Origin: JAXLQL01 sp046331625
GTDB lineage: Bacteria; Acidobacteriota; Terriglobia; Bryobacterales; Bryobacteraceae
Length of the DNA: 64,000 nucleotides
Assembly (NCBI GenBank): GCA_046331625.1
Contig: JAXLQL010000033.1
Coordinates: 21,924 to 85,923, forward strand
Direction: 5' to 3'
Position 1 is the first letter of the stretch, and each line of letters begins with the position of its first letter. Of this stretch, positions 50,658 to 59,637 are shown piece by piece. The position numbers were made by a program, and so were the translations under genes. The notes below the pieces were generated by a model. That model saw only the letters and a program-made list of their open reading frames with translations, was not told where the DNA came from and made no database searches.

Positions 50658-52943
50658 CTAGAATTGCGCCACGAGCGCCATCCGAATCGAGCGTGGCGCG
50701 CCCGGAGAAATGTTCGTGTTGCCGTTCGCGTTGAGAAAGTAGTGAGCGTTCGTGACGTTCTCCGCGTTTGCCTGCAGCCGAAGCTTCTCACCCAAGGGAA
50801 CGAACGCCGCTGCATCGGCGCGAGTGTAACCAAGTAGGATCACCGCGTCATCGATCGCGGCGAACATGCGCGTGCGGTTGACAAGGCCGAGTCCCAAGCC
50901 GAGACGGCGGTGTGCCTGGTAGTGGTTCCAGAGCGAAAACGAATGACGCGGCACTTGATCCACCCAAGCGCCCTGCTTCGCCGCTGCGGTAGCGCTAGTG
51001 ACGCGGGCGTTCTGGAAGGCGTATCCTCCGGCGATGTTCCACCGGCGCGTGAGCGATCCGCTCGCGCCGAACTCGAAGCCCTCGGTTCGTTGCGCGCCGG
51101 TCTGGACGATGCGCGTGGGGTCATTGGGATCGATCGACCGCGTGTTCGTCCGATCGAGGCGGTAGGCCGCCGCGGTCACCGAGAGCGAGCGTGCGAGATC
51201 CCACTTGACGCCGGCCTCGTAGTTGCGGAATCGTTCGGGCTTCACCTGCTCAGTCACCGCGGTCAGTGAAGAGAACTGATCGCCCGAACTCGGCAGATAT
51301 GAGACGCTGTAACTTCCGTAGACCGAGACTCCGCTGGCGGGCTTGAACACGAGTCCGGCGCGCGGCGATACCAGGTGGTCCACGCGGCGCAGGCTTTCCG
51401 CGGTTCGATGATTGCGATAGAGAAGACGGAAGCGGTCATAACGCAGCCCTGCGATGGCCTGAAGGTTACGCGAGATCTCGACTTGGTCTTGCAAGTAGAC
51501 TGCAACTACTGTTGCATTCACCCGGTTGTCGGCGTCGGTCGGGTTCTGGCGAAACGTCGCTGGCCGATAGAGCACGGAGCCATCGAGCGGCACAGAGATC
51601 GAGGTTACCGTGCCATCGAAGAATCCGGTGTTGCGGAAGTTGTTTGTGGCTTGGTGCCCGAGTTCCGCGCCGGCGAGCAGAGTCTGCCGAAGACGCCCGG
51701 TGATCGCGCTGGAGACTACGTCGGTTTGGTTGAACAGGTTGCTCCGTTCGCTCGCGTTGTCGTAGGCAGTGAGAATGGCACGGCGATCCGGCGAAACGGC
51801 GCCCGGAACGTAGTTGCGATAGAAGCGGCGATAATCGCCGGTGAGAAACCGATTGCGCAACTGGATGGACCCGAATTGGCGATCGAGCGCGATCGAACCG
51901 TGGTCAACTTCGGCCCTCACGCGGCTGTCATCCGGATTCCCGAAGAATGTCTGGAGCGGGATGTTGACGGGCCAGCCTTGGAAAGACGGAATGCCCCGGT
52001 CTGCCGTGCGGTGATCGTCGAGGTGCTCATAGGAGAAGTCGAGTCCGGTGTCTTCACGAGGCCGCAGTGTGAGGGCCGGATTCACGGCCCAGCGACGCAG
52101 CGCGGCGAAATCGCGGAAGCTCGCCGAGTCCTCGAACATCGCGTTGAGTCGCGCGGCTGCTCGCTCGCCGAAAGGCTGGTTCAAGTCGGTTGCGGCGCGT
52201 TTGTGGGTGAACGATCCGCCTTGGATCGTGACTTCTCGCAGTGGCGCGAAGGCGGCTCGCTTGGTGACGCGGTTGATCACGCCGCCGCCACCGCCGCGGC
52301 CGAAGATCATGGCATTGGGACCCTTCAATGCTTCCACGCGCTCGAGATTGTAGAGATCACGGAAGTACTGCGCGTCGTCGCGAACGGCGTCGACGAAGAA
52401 GCCGGAGGAACTGTTGTTGCCGCGGATCACGATCTGGTCGCGGTTGTTCTCGCCTTGATGAGCGGTGACACCCGGGACGTAGCGGACCACATCAGCGATG
52501 CTGATCATCGATTGGTCGCGCGTGAGCTGTTGGGTGATGACCGTGATCGCCTGCGGCACGTCGCGCAGCGGTGTCGGCGTCCGGGTCGCTGTGTCGATTT
52601 GCGGTGCCAGGTAGGGGGAGCCTTCAATCACAGTGACGGCGTTCCGGCTGCCTTCCACATGCAATACGATGTCAACAAGGCGAGTGTTGCCCGGCTGGAT
52701 GGATATGCTCTGGCGAACTTCAACGAAGCCGTCTTTCGAAACGGCGATCGTGTGCTCCCCCGCGGACAGCCTCAATCGATAGACCCCTGGCGCGACGGTC
52801 TCGGCATGCACCGAATGCGCTGATACCAGCGCTTCCGGGATGATTGCGCCCGTTTCATCGAGTACGCGGATGACGAGGGGCTCTTGGCCAAACAGGGAAG
52901 CCGAAACGAGCAGACACACGGCGAGCGTACGGGTCATGAGCAT
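50658..52943 (-). CDS. TonB-dependent siderophore receptor
   Basis: 761 residues from ATG 52943, with CGGAG 7 bases ahead. Signal peptide LAVCLLVSASLFGQ, a short carboxypeptidase-regulatory domain (LDETGAIIPEALVSAHSV), then the siderophore-type plug: TPLRDVPQAITVITQQLTRD, ADVVRYVPGVTAHQGEN, IVIRGNNSSSGFFVDAVRDD, FGRGGGGGVINRVTKRA, and a barrel ending IRMALVAQF. The plug RG-N-SSxGFxVDGxRDxxQ region is typical of ferric-hydroxamate and pyoverdine receptors. It is divergent from the DJ-1 gene; two TTGCAACTGA sites between them could be metal-responsive (inference). Confidence 0.9.
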   Translation of the reverse strand: MLMTRTLAVCLLVSASLFGQEPLVIRVLDETGAIIPEALVSAHSVHAETVAPGVYRLRLSAGEHTIAVSKDGFVEVRQSISIQPGNTRLVDIVLHVEGSRNAVTVIEGSPYLAPQIDTATRTPTPLRDVPQAITVITQQLTRDQSMISIADVVRYVPGVTAHQGENNRDQIVIRGNNSSSGFFVDAVRDDAQYFRDLYNLERVEALKGPNAMIFGRGGGGGVINRVTKRAAFAPLREVTIQGGSFTHKRAATDLNQPFGERAAARLNAMFEDSASFRDFAALRRWAVNPALTLRPREDTGLDFSYEHLDDHRTADRGIPSFQGWPVNIPLQTFFGNPDDSRVRAEVDHGSIALDRQFGSIQLRNRFLTGDYRRFYRNYVPGAVSPDRRAILTAYDNASERSNLFNQTDVVSSAITGRLRQTLLAGAELGHQATNNFRNTGFFDGTVTSISVPLDGSVLYRPATFRQNPTDADNRVNATVVAVYLQDQVEISRNLQAIAGLRYDRFRLLYRNHRTAESLRRVDHLVSPRAGLVFKPASGVSVYGSYSVSYLPSSGDQFSSLTAVTEQVKPERFRNYEAGVKWDLARSLSVTAAAYRLDRTNTRSIDPNDPTRIVQTGAQRTEGFEFGASGSLTRRWNIAGGYAFQNARVTSATAAAKQGAWVDQVPRHSFSLWNHYQAHRRLGLGLGLVNRTRMFAAIDDAVILLGYTRADAAAFVPLGEKLRLQANAENVTNAHYFLNANGNTNISPGAPRSIRMALVAQF

Positions 52944-52964
52944 TGTGGTCTCCGTGGGCGCGAT

Positions 52965-53044
52965 CAGTTGCAACTGAATCGCATCTACAGTTCGATATTA
53001 CGGCACCGGCTCGCCTTCCGTCAAGCCTCTTGCAACTGATTTGC
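52965..53044. promoter_or_regulatory. Two TTGCAACTGA-type sites in a divergent promoter
   Basis: TTGCAACTGAATCGC at 52968 and TTGCAACTGATTTGC at 53030 are near-identical 15-mers spaced 62 bases. The first contains the 12-bp palindrome CAGTTGCAACTG. Read in reverse (GCGATTCAGTTGCAA) the motif is close to Fur-box variants found before iron receptors. Fur control is inferred from that similarity and the siderophore receptor next to it. Confidence 0.45.
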
Positions 53045-53084
53045 GGTGAGGATTCGCACCGCCCCCTCGGTACAATAAGAGGCT

Positions 53085-53612
53085 ATGGAACTCTCCGGCA
53101 AACGGGTCGCCATCTTCGTGGACCAGATCTATCAGGAGATGGAGTTGTGGTATCCGCTGTACCGGCTGCGCGAGGCCGGCGCGACCGTCGTAGTGGTCGG
53201 CGCAACCGCAGGCGCTACCTACTCGAGCAAGCTCGGGTATCCGTGCAAGGCCGACAAATCCTATGACGAAGTCACGGCCAGCGATTTCGACGGGCTGATT
53301 ATCCCGGGAGGCTACGCGCCCGACCACATGCGCCGCCACGCCAAGGCTCTCCAATTGGTGGCCGACATGAACAAGCAGAACAAGCTGGTCGCCGCGATCT
53401 GCCACGCCGGCTGGGTGATGTGTTCGGCGCACGGAATGCTGCGCAATCGCCGGGTCACTTCGTTCTTCGCGATCAAAGACGACATGGTGAATGCGGGCGG
53501 AATCTGGGAAGACGCCGAAGTGGTGGTGGATGGTAATCTCGTCACGTCGCGCAAACCTGACGATCTGCCGGCGTTCTGCCGCGCCTGCATCGATGTGCTG
53601 AGGAAAGCATGA
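53085..53612 (+). CDS. DJ-1/PfpI-family protein
   Basis: 175 residues with AAGAGG before the ATG. The fold is class I glutamine-amidotransferase-like: KRVAIFVDQIYQEMELWYPL with the conserved Glu, DGLIIPGGYAPDHMR, then the nucleophile elbow VAAICHAGWVM (Cys with adjacent His), and VVVDGNLVTSRKPDDLPAF. PfpI/YhbO-type members are described as protein deglycases or proteases. It overlaps the PQQ-dehydrogenase gene by 4 bases (ATGA), so it is the first gene of a three-gene operon. Confidence 0.9.
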   Translation: MELSGKRVAIFVDQIYQEMELWYPLYRLREAGATVVVVGATAGATYSSKLGYPCKADKSYDEVTASDFDGLIIPGGYAPDHMRRHAKALQLVADMNKQNKLVAAICHAGWVMCSAHGMLRNRRVTSFFAIKDDMVNAGGIWEDAEVVVDGNLVTSRKPDDLPAFCRACIDVLRKA

Positions 53613-55246
53613 AGCTCTCGATCCTGTTATTCGCCGCGGCTTTGGCCGCACAAGACGGCGCGACCAAAGAGAACTGGCCGCACTACGGCGGCACAGAGCG
53701 CTCCTGGCGCTACAGCACGCTCAATCAGGTGAACGCGGGGAACGTGAAGAAGCTCACGGCGGCGTGGGCCTTCCAAACAGGTGACTCCGATGGCGGCTTG
53801 CAGGTGACGCCCATCGTCATCGACGGCGTGATGTACATCTCGAGCTCGCGCAATCACGTGTGGGCAATCGATGCGGCCACGGGACAAGAGCTTTGGAAAT
53901 ACACCTACCGGTTGCCGAAGGGCTTCACCATCTTCTATGGTCCGTTCAATCGTGGCGTAGCAGTGGCGCACGGCAAGGTATTCATCGGCACGCTCGACAA
54001 CAACGTGGTGGCGCTCGATCAGAAGACGGGCCGCGAGGTCTGGCGCGTCAATGTCGAGGACTCGACGCAATGCGGTTGCAACATCACTGCGGCGCCGCTG
54101 ATCGTGAAGGACAAAGTGATCGTCGGCGTGACCGGCGGCGACTCGGCGCATCGCGGATACGTCACTGCGTTCGACGCGAACACCGGACGGCAGGCCTGGC
54201 GGTGGTGGACGATTCCGGGTCCGGGTGAGAAGGGCAACGACACCTGGCTCGGCGACTCATGGAAGTACGGCGGCGGCTCTTCGTGGATGACCGGTTCCTA
54301 CGATAGCGAGCTCAACTTGGTCTACTGGTCGATCGGCAACCCCGCGGCGGATTTCTATGGCGACTCGCGCAAGGGGTCCAACCTCTACACGGACTCAGTG
54401 GTGGCGCTCGACGCCGATAGCGGCACGCTGAAGTGGTACTTCCAGCAGGTTCCACACGATGTTTGGGACTTCGACACCGCGTACGAGAACATCCTCTTCG
54501 AAGCTCCCGTAAAGGGCCAAATGCGCAAGCTGCTGCTCAACGTGAACAAGGGCGGCTACACGTTCGTGTTGGACCGGACGAATGGCAAGTTTGTCTCTGG
54601 CTATCCGATCGTGAAGCACATCAATTGGATCAAGGGCACTGATGAAGACGGGAATCTCGTGGGCCGCAACGAGCCTCCGGTGGGCAAGACGACGTTGATT
54701 TGCCCTGCGATCGGCGGCGGGCGCAGTTGGAACCAGGCCGCGTATTCGCCGGTGACGAAGCTGCTCTACACAACCGGCATCGAGTGGTGCGAAGACGTGA
54801 CGGTGCAGTCAGAAGATCCGGCCGAAGGCAAGGTGTTCTTCGGTGGCGCGTTCGTGCCGAAGGATCCGCCGGGCGAGCGGGCATTCTCGCATCTGGACGC
54901 GTATGAGCCGGTGACGGGCAAGAAGGTTTGGAGCTACAAGGCGAAGTATCCATTGCTTGCGTCGGTGCTTGCGACCGCGGGGAATCTGGTGTTCACGGGT
55001 GATCCGGAAGGGAACTTCTTCGCGCTGGACGCCAAGTCCGGAAAAAAGCTGTGGACGTTTCAAACAGGAAGTGGCAATCGTGGTTCGGCGATCACGTACT
55101 CGGTGAAGGGCAAGCAGTACATCGCGACGCCTTCGGGGTGGGGCTCGGCGGTGGCGGGATTGGTGGCGCAGTTGTGGCCCGAGGCGGAGAACTTCCGCAC
55201 GGGGTCGACCATGTGGGTGTTCGCCCTGCCGGAGGGTTCGAAATGA
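53609..55246 (+). CDS. PQQ-dependent dehydrogenase (methanol/ethanol family)
   Basis: 545 residues. Signal peptide LLFAAALAAQ, then a beta-propeller with repeated tryptophan-docking motifs: AIDAATGQELWKYTYR, ALDQKTGREVWRVN, AFDANTGRQAWRWW, ALDADSGTLKWYFQ and ALDAKSGKKLWTFQ. Catalytic-region landmarks are GSYDSELNLVYWSIGNPAADF, VPHDVWDFD and the C-terminal GNLVFTGDPEG. The PQQ-adjacent Cys-Cys of alcohol dehydrogenases is replaced by CGC (TQCGCNIT). It likely oxidises an alcohol or sugar in the periplasm and passes electrons to the cytochrome encoded next, with which it overlaps by 4 bases. Confidence 0.88.
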   Translation: MKLSILLFAAALAAQDGATKENWPHYGGTERSWRYSTLNQVNAGNVKKLTAAWAFQTGDSDGGLQVTPIVIDGVMYISSSRNHVWAIDAATGQELWKYTYRLPKGFTIFYGPFNRGVAVAHGKVFIGTLDNNVVALDQKTGREVWRVNVEDSTQCGCNITAAPLIVKDKVIVGVTGGDSAHRGYVTAFDANTGRQAWRWWTIPGPGEKGNDTWLGDSWKYGGGSSWMTGSYDSELNLVYWSIGNPAADFYGDSRKGSNLYTDSVVALDADSGTLKWYFQQVPHDVWDFDTAYENILFEAPVKGQMRKLLLNVNKGGYTFVLDRTNGKFVSGYPIVKHINWIKGTDEDGNLVGRNEPPVGKTTLICPAIGGGRSWNQAAYSPVTKLLYTTGIEWCEDVTVQSEDPAEGKVFFGGAFVPKDPPGERAFSHLDAYEPVTGKKVWSYKAKYPLLASVLATAGNLVFTGDPEGNFFALDAKSGKKLWTFQTGSGNRGSAITYSVKGKQYIATPSGWGSAVAGLVAQLWPEAENFRTGSTMWVFALPEGSK

Positions 55247-55989
55247 GATTGCTGATAATTTCTCTGTTGGCTGCGGCCGTGGCGAATGCGCAGGACGTGT
55301 TCGAGCAGGGCGCGAAGGTGTTTCAGACGACGTGCGCGCAGGGATATTGTCATGGTTCGGGCGGCACGCAGGGCCGTGCGCCGAAGCTGATCGGGCGTGT
55401 GTATGAAGGGGCGGCGGCGCTGAAGATCATTCGAGACGGAGTGCCGAACACGGGCATGCCGGGATTCGCGGACCGCTTGAACAGCGCGCAATTGAACGCC
55501 GTGACTGCGTATGTGGTGAAGATCTCGGGCGGCGACGCGTCGCATCTCGGTGCGGCCATGGGTGCGGCGTCAGCGCGTGAGGAGATGCCCACGGATGCAC
55601 GAAAAGGCAAGGAATTGTTTCATGACGCGGTGCGCGGTGTGAAACGCTGCAATACGTGTCACACGGTGGAAGGATTTGGGATCGCGATCGGTCCGAACCT
55701 GGCGAGCGGTGGTGCGCATGACGCCGCGGCGATCCGGAACGGGAAGCCCGCCACCATTCGGATGGCCACGGTGGGTAGCGATCGCTTCCCGGCGCTGGTG
55801 GTGGAGCAGCAAGGCGACTGGCGCAAGGTCTACGATCTCTCGGCGATCCCGCCTGTGCTGCGAACGCTGAACAAGAGTGAGGTGACGTTCTCGGGCGATT
55901 CGACGTGGCGGCATGCGAAGGTGGTGGAGAACTACAACGACGATGAGTTGCGTGCGATCGCGGCGTATCTGCGCTGGGTGGCGCGCTAG
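55243..55989 (+). CDS. Di-heme c-type cytochrome, one atypical CX4CH site
   Basis: 248 residues from ATG 55243 (overlaps the dehydrogenase stop). Signal peptide LIISLLAAAVANAQ. First domain: CAQGYCH (Cys31, Cys36, His37), a CX4CH heme site, with GMPGF supplying the Met ligand (Met72). Second domain: canonical CNTCH (Cys136, Cys139, His140). CX4CH sites occur in some multiheme cytochromes but are unusual here. It probably receives electrons from the PQQ enzyme in the periplasm. Confidence 0.88.
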   Translation: MRLLIISLLAAAVANAQDVFEQGAKVFQTTCAQGYCHGSGGTQGRAPKLIGRVYEGAAALKIIRDGVPNTGMPGFADRLNSAQLNAVTAYVVKISGGDASHLGAAMGAASAREEMPTDARKGKELFHDAVRGVKRCNTCHTVEGFGIAIGPNLASGGAHDAAAIRNGKPATIRMATVGSDRFPALVVEQQGDWRKVYDLSAIPPVLRTLNKSEVTFSGDSTWRHAKVVENYNDDELRAIAAYLRWVAR

Positions 55990-56009
55990 TCGTGAGCACC
56001 GCATCTGAT

Positions 56010-56111
56010 TGTGGGGCAGGCTTCAGCCTGCGCGGGACTTCAGTCCCGCCCCTGGTCCACGCACTTGACGGCGGGACTGAAGTCCCGCGCAGACTGAAGT
56101 CTGCCCCACAT
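56010..56111. repeat. Inverted pair of REP-like units with compensatory changes
   Basis: Unit 1 (56010-56050) reads TGTGGGGCAGGCTTCAGCC then TGCGCGGGACTTCAGTCCCG; unit 2 (56070-56110) is the reverse complement, with GCAGACT-TC-AGTCTGC in place of GCAGGCT-TC-AGCCTGC. The G-C to A-T double change keeps the first hairpin. The two units could also pair over 40 bases. Confidence 0.85.
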
Positions 56112-56167
56112 GGCGACTTTCGCGGCCTACGAGGAAGCGACGCGATAGTAGCACAGGGTGGTGGAGC

Positions 56168-57094
56168 ATGAACGGGACCGCGATCTCGGTGAAGGGCCTC
56201 CACAAATCCTACGGCGATTTCGAAGCCGTGCGCGGGATCGACTTCGAAGTCGAGCGCGGCGAAGTGTTCGGCCTCCTCGGACCCAACGGCGCCGGCAAGA
56301 CGACCACGGTCGAGATCCTCGAAGGACTGCGCCAGCGCACCGCCGGCGAAGTCACCGTGCTCGGGCTCGACCCCGACCGCCAGGTCCGCGAACTCAAAGA
56401 CCGCATCGGCGCGTGCCTCCAGTCGACCAATCTTCCCGACAAGCTCCACGTAGCCGAAGCCGTCGAGCTCTTCGGCGCGCTCTACTCGCGCACAGTGGAT
56501 GGCGACGCGCTCCTCAAGCGCCTGCAGCTTTGGGACAAGCGCAACGCCTTCTACTCGGCGCTCTCGGGCGGACAGAAGCAGCGGCTTGCCCTCGCGCTCG
56601 CGCTGCTCAACGATCCGCAACTGGTGTTTCTCGACGAGCCCACCACCGGACTCGATCCGCAAGTGCGGCTCGAGATCCACAAGCTGATCGAAGAGATGAA
56701 GTCCGAGAAGCGGACCATCCTGCTGACCACGCACTACATCGAAGAAGCCGAACGGCTGTGCGACCGCGTCGCCATCATCGACACCGGCCGCATCATCGCG
56801 CTGGGTACGCCACGTGAAATTCAGGCGCAGACTCTGGGCCACTCGCGCATCGAGATCGCAACCGAACATCCGATCCCAGCCGATGCCGAGCCGCCCGCGC
56901 TCGACGGAGACAAGCTCGCAATCAATCCGGGCCGCCTCTTCGTCGCGGTGAGTTCGGCGCAACCGGCGCGCGCGGTGGTGGAACTGGTGAAGTGGATCGA
57001 TCAGTTGGGCGTGGGGCTGAGCGATATCCACTTGAAACGCCCGACTCTCGAAGACGTTTTTATCGAACTCACCGGCAAAAGGCTCCGCGAATGA
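56168..57094 (+). CDS. ABC-2 type transporter, ATP-binding subunit
   Basis: 308 residues, DrrA-like. Walker A GLLGPNGAGKTTTVEILEG, Q-loop region CLQSTNLPDKL, signature ALSGGQKQRLALALALL, Walker B LVFLDEPTTGLD and H-loop LLTTHYIEEAERLCDRVAI. The C-terminal tail (about 230-308) matches the DUF4162 regulatory domain of this class. It has a GTGGAG site and overlaps the permease fusion gene by 4 bases. The substrate of the pair is unknown; drug, lipid or polymer export are all usual for the class. Confidence 0.92.
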   Translation: MNGTAISVKGLHKSYGDFEAVRGIDFEVERGEVFGLLGPNGAGKTTTVEILEGLRQRTAGEVTVLGLDPDRQVRELKDRIGACLQSTNLPDKLHVAEAVELFGALYSRTVDGDALLKRLQLWDKRNAFYSALSGGQKQRLALALALLNDPQLVFLDEPTTGLDPQVRLEIHKLIEEMKSEKRTILLTTHYIEEAERLCDRVAIIDTGRIIALGTPREIQAQTLGHSRIEIATEHPIPADAEPPALDGDKLAINPGRLFVAVSSAQPARAVVELVKWIDQLGVGLSDIHLKRPTLEDVFIELTGKRLRE

Positions 57095-59280
57095 AACCTT
57101 ATCTGGCGCTGATCCGGATGAACCTGAAGCTCGCCATGCGCGAGCGCTCGGTGCTCTTCTTCAACTACGTATTCCCGCTGATCTTCTTCTTCGCATTCGG
57201 GCAGTTCTTCGGCGCGGCGACGGGCGGCTCGGCGATGACGCGCGTGATCGCGACCGTGATCGTGATCGGCGTGTTGGGCAGCGGCCTCTTCGGCGCGGGC
57301 ATGCGTGCCGTCTCCGAGCGCGAAACGGGAATCTTGCGGCGATACAAGGTGACGCCGATCACGCCGGCGCCCCTTCTGGTTTCATCGATCATCACCGGAT
57401 GGCTGCTCTACATTCCGTCCGTCGTTCTGATGATCGCGCTCGCGCACTGGGTCTACAAGATGCCGTGGCCGGGAAGGCCCTTGTCGTTGCTGCTGCTCGT
57501 ATCGTTGGGCGCGATGGCGTTCCGCGCGCTCGGGCTGATCATTGCATCGGTGGCGAACTCGATGGCCGAGTCGAACATCTTGATCCAGATTCTCTACATG
57601 CCGATGCTGTTCCTCAGCGGCGCCACGATTCCGCTCAGTTCCATGCCGGTGAGTGCGCAGATCGTCTCGCAGTTCATGCCGGCGTCGTACCTCAACACGG
57701 CCGTGCAGCAGGTGCTGATCAAAGCGGAGTCCATCACTACGAATCTCGAAGCGGTGGGCGCGCTGATCCTCACCATCGTGCTCGGTGTGTTCATTTCGGG
57801 CAAGCTGTTTCGGTGGGAAAAGGAAGAGAAGGTCCCGCGAAAATCGAAGGCATGGGTGCTGGCAGTGCTGCTGCCGTTCCTGGTGCTCGGTGTGTACCAA
57901 GCCTGGTCGCGCGATCACATCCTCGAAACCAAGCGGGTGGAGCGCGAACTGCATCGCAACTACATCCGGCTGATTCGCGGCGCGACGATCTTCGTGGGCG
58001 ATGGCTCGGTGATCCGCAACGGTGCGCTGCTCCTCAAGGACGGGCGCATCGAAGCGGTGTATCCGGATCGTGGGCCCGATCCCGAGTCGTTGACGGCGGA
58101 TCCGATGGAGGCGATGGGCAAGACGATCATGCCCGGCCTCATCGACGCGCACGTGCATCTGGGCGCGCCCGGCGGCGAGGTCGACTGGTCGAACTACGAC
58201 TCGAAGAAGGCGATCGAGCGCGAACTCGCGGCGTATCTCTACACCGGCGTGACGGCGGTGAAGAGCGTGGGCGACTTCACGTCGATGATGTTCGAAGTGC
58301 GCAAGCGGCTCGAGTCAGGGGATCGCACGGGAGCGGAGTTGTTCGTGTGCGGTCCGCTGTTCACCGTGCCCGGCGGCCACGGGACCGAGTACTTCAAGAA
58401 CGCTCCGGCGCAGTTCCGCGAGACAGCGGAGCGCGAGTTCACGCGGATGCCGCAGTCGGCCGGCCAAGCGAAGCAACAAGTGGCCGAACTCGCGGCGCGA
58501 GGCGTGAACGGGATCAAGGCGGTGCTGGAAGGCGGAGTGCCCGGGCTCCTGTATCAGCGCATGGACCTGAGCGTGCTGCAAGGCATCGCCGATGCGGCGC
58601 GCGAGAAGAAGCTGCCACTGGTGGTGCACACGGGTTCGGCGCGAGATGTGGCCGATGCGGTGAAGGCGGGCGCGGCGGGGATCGAGCACGGATCGTTCCT
58701 CGACAAGATTCCCGATGAGCTGTTCGCGGAGATGGCGCGGCGCGGCATCACCTACGATCCGACGCTCAGCGTGGTGGAAGCGATCGCCGAGCGGCGCGCG
58801 CGCAAGACGGCGCTGCTCGCGCGGCCGCTGCTCGAGCAAGTAGCGCCGCCGGAGCTGCTGAAAGCGACTCGCGCGGCGATCGAAGGGAAGCCCGCGCCCG
58901 AGTGGTTGCAAAAGTACCCGGCTATGTTTGAAACAGGAGCCGCGAATTTGGTTCGGGCCTGGAAGGCGGGCGTGCCTCTGGTAACCGGCTCCGATGCGGG
59001 CAATGATCTGGTGATCCACGGTCCGACCGTGCAGCACGAGATCGAGCTGTGGGTGAAGGCCGGAATCCCGCCAGCAGTGGCGCTGCAGGCGGCCACGGGC
59101 AACGCGGCGAAGGCGCTGGGCGCGGACAACCGGATCGGGCTGATCCGCAAGGGCTACGAAGGGACGCTGGTGGTGATCGACGGCAATCCGCTCGAAGGCG
59201 TGGGCGCGCTCGAGCATGTTTCGAGCGTGTTCCTGAAGGGCGAGCGGATTGATCGGCAGGACCTGTTCGATCAGAAGTGA
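57091..59280 (+). CDS. ABC-2 permease fused to a metal-dependent amidohydrolase
   Basis: 729 residues in one open frame. Residues 1-250 are an ABC-2 permease: MKPYLALIRMNLKLAMRERS, ERETGILRRYKVTPITPAPL, NILIQILYMPMLFLSGATIP and MPASYLN, with six spans. An extra hydrophobic segment (WVLAVLLPFLVLGVY, about 255-269) should place the rest outside the membrane. Residues about 290-729 are a complete amidohydrolase: GALLLKDGRIEAVYP, MPGLIDAHVHLGAP (His354, His356), LVVHTGSA, GSDAGNDLV and LIRKGYEGTLVVID. The hydrolase is of the imidazolonepropionase/Xaa-Pro dipeptidase-like class. It may process a substrate outside the membrane, linked to export. A fusion artefact is unlikely because the frame has no stop or start gap. 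Confidence 0.88.
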   Translation: MKPYLALIRMNLKLAMRERSVLFFNYVFPLIFFFAFGQFFGAATGGSAMTRVIATVIVIGVLGSGLFGAGMRAVSERETGILRRYKVTPITPAPLLVSSIITGWLLYIPSVVLMIALAHWVYKMPWPGRPLSLLLLVSLGAMAFRALGLIIASVANSMAESNILIQILYMPMLFLSGATIPLSSMPVSAQIVSQFMPASYLNTAVQQVLIKAESITTNLEAVGALILTIVLGVFISGKLFRWEKEEKVPRKSKAWVLAVLLPFLVLGVYQAWSRDHILETKRVERELHRNYIRLIRGATIFVGDGSVIRNGALLLKDGRIEAVYPDRGPDPESLTADPMEAMGKTIMPGLIDAHVHLGAPGGEVDWSNYDSKKAIERELAAYLYTGVTAVKSVGDFTSMMFEVRKRLESGDRTGAELFVCGPLFTVPGGHGTEYFKNAPAQFRETAEREFTRMPQSAGQAKQQVAELAARGVNGIKAVLEGGVPGLLYQRMDLSVLQGIADAAREKKLPLVVHTGSARDVADAVKAGAAGIEHGSFLDKIPDELFAEMARRGITYDPTLSVVEAIAERRARKTALLARPLLEQVAPPELLKATRAAIEGKPAPEWLQKYPAMFETGAANLVRAWKAGVPLVTGSDAGNDLVIHGPTVQHEIELWVKAGIPPAVALQAATGNAAKALGADNRIGLIRKGYEGTLVVIDGNPLEGVGALEHVSSVFLKGERIDRQDLFDQK

Positions 59281-59285
59281 GGGGT

Positions 59286-59360
59286 TGGAGGCGCGGGGGG
59301 GAATCGAACCCCCGAATAGAGGTTTTGCAGACCTCGGCCTTACCACTTGGCTACCGCGCC
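59286..59360 (-). tRNA. tRNA-Cys (GCA)
   Basis: On the minus strand the sequence starts GGCGCGGTAGCCAAGTGG and has the anticodon GCA in GAGGTCT-GCA-AAACCTC, T-arm GGGGGTTCGATTCCCCC and 3' arm CCGCGCC. The 7-bp acceptor stem is perfect, the discriminator base is U, and CCA is encoded at the 3' end (59286-59288 on the plus strand). No mobile element uses it as an attachment site in this window. Confidence 0.96.
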
Positions 59361-59637
59361 AGCGCAAAAAGGGGTCTCTAGCGAACATAGCGCGAATCGG
59401 GTAGCGGGGTCAACTCGCGTAAGCGCAGACTGCTCGCATGATCGCATTGAGTCTGGTACCCGTGCCCCAGAGGGGCTGCGAGTTCCCAGCGCCGCACTCA
59501 GAGTGGAGCACGGCGCATGCGAACCTGGAGGACGGACGGCTGTGTGTATACTAGGCGCATGCCGAGGTCGGCCAACCCGCTCCTCGCCGTGGCAAAACGA
59601 ATCGCCGGAGGACGGACCAGAAGGATGGCTAACCGTT

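Noticed and set aside
10452..56111. CRISPR array
   Set aside because: Repeats are dispersed, palindromic and irregularly spaced, with no cas genes; they are REP-like.
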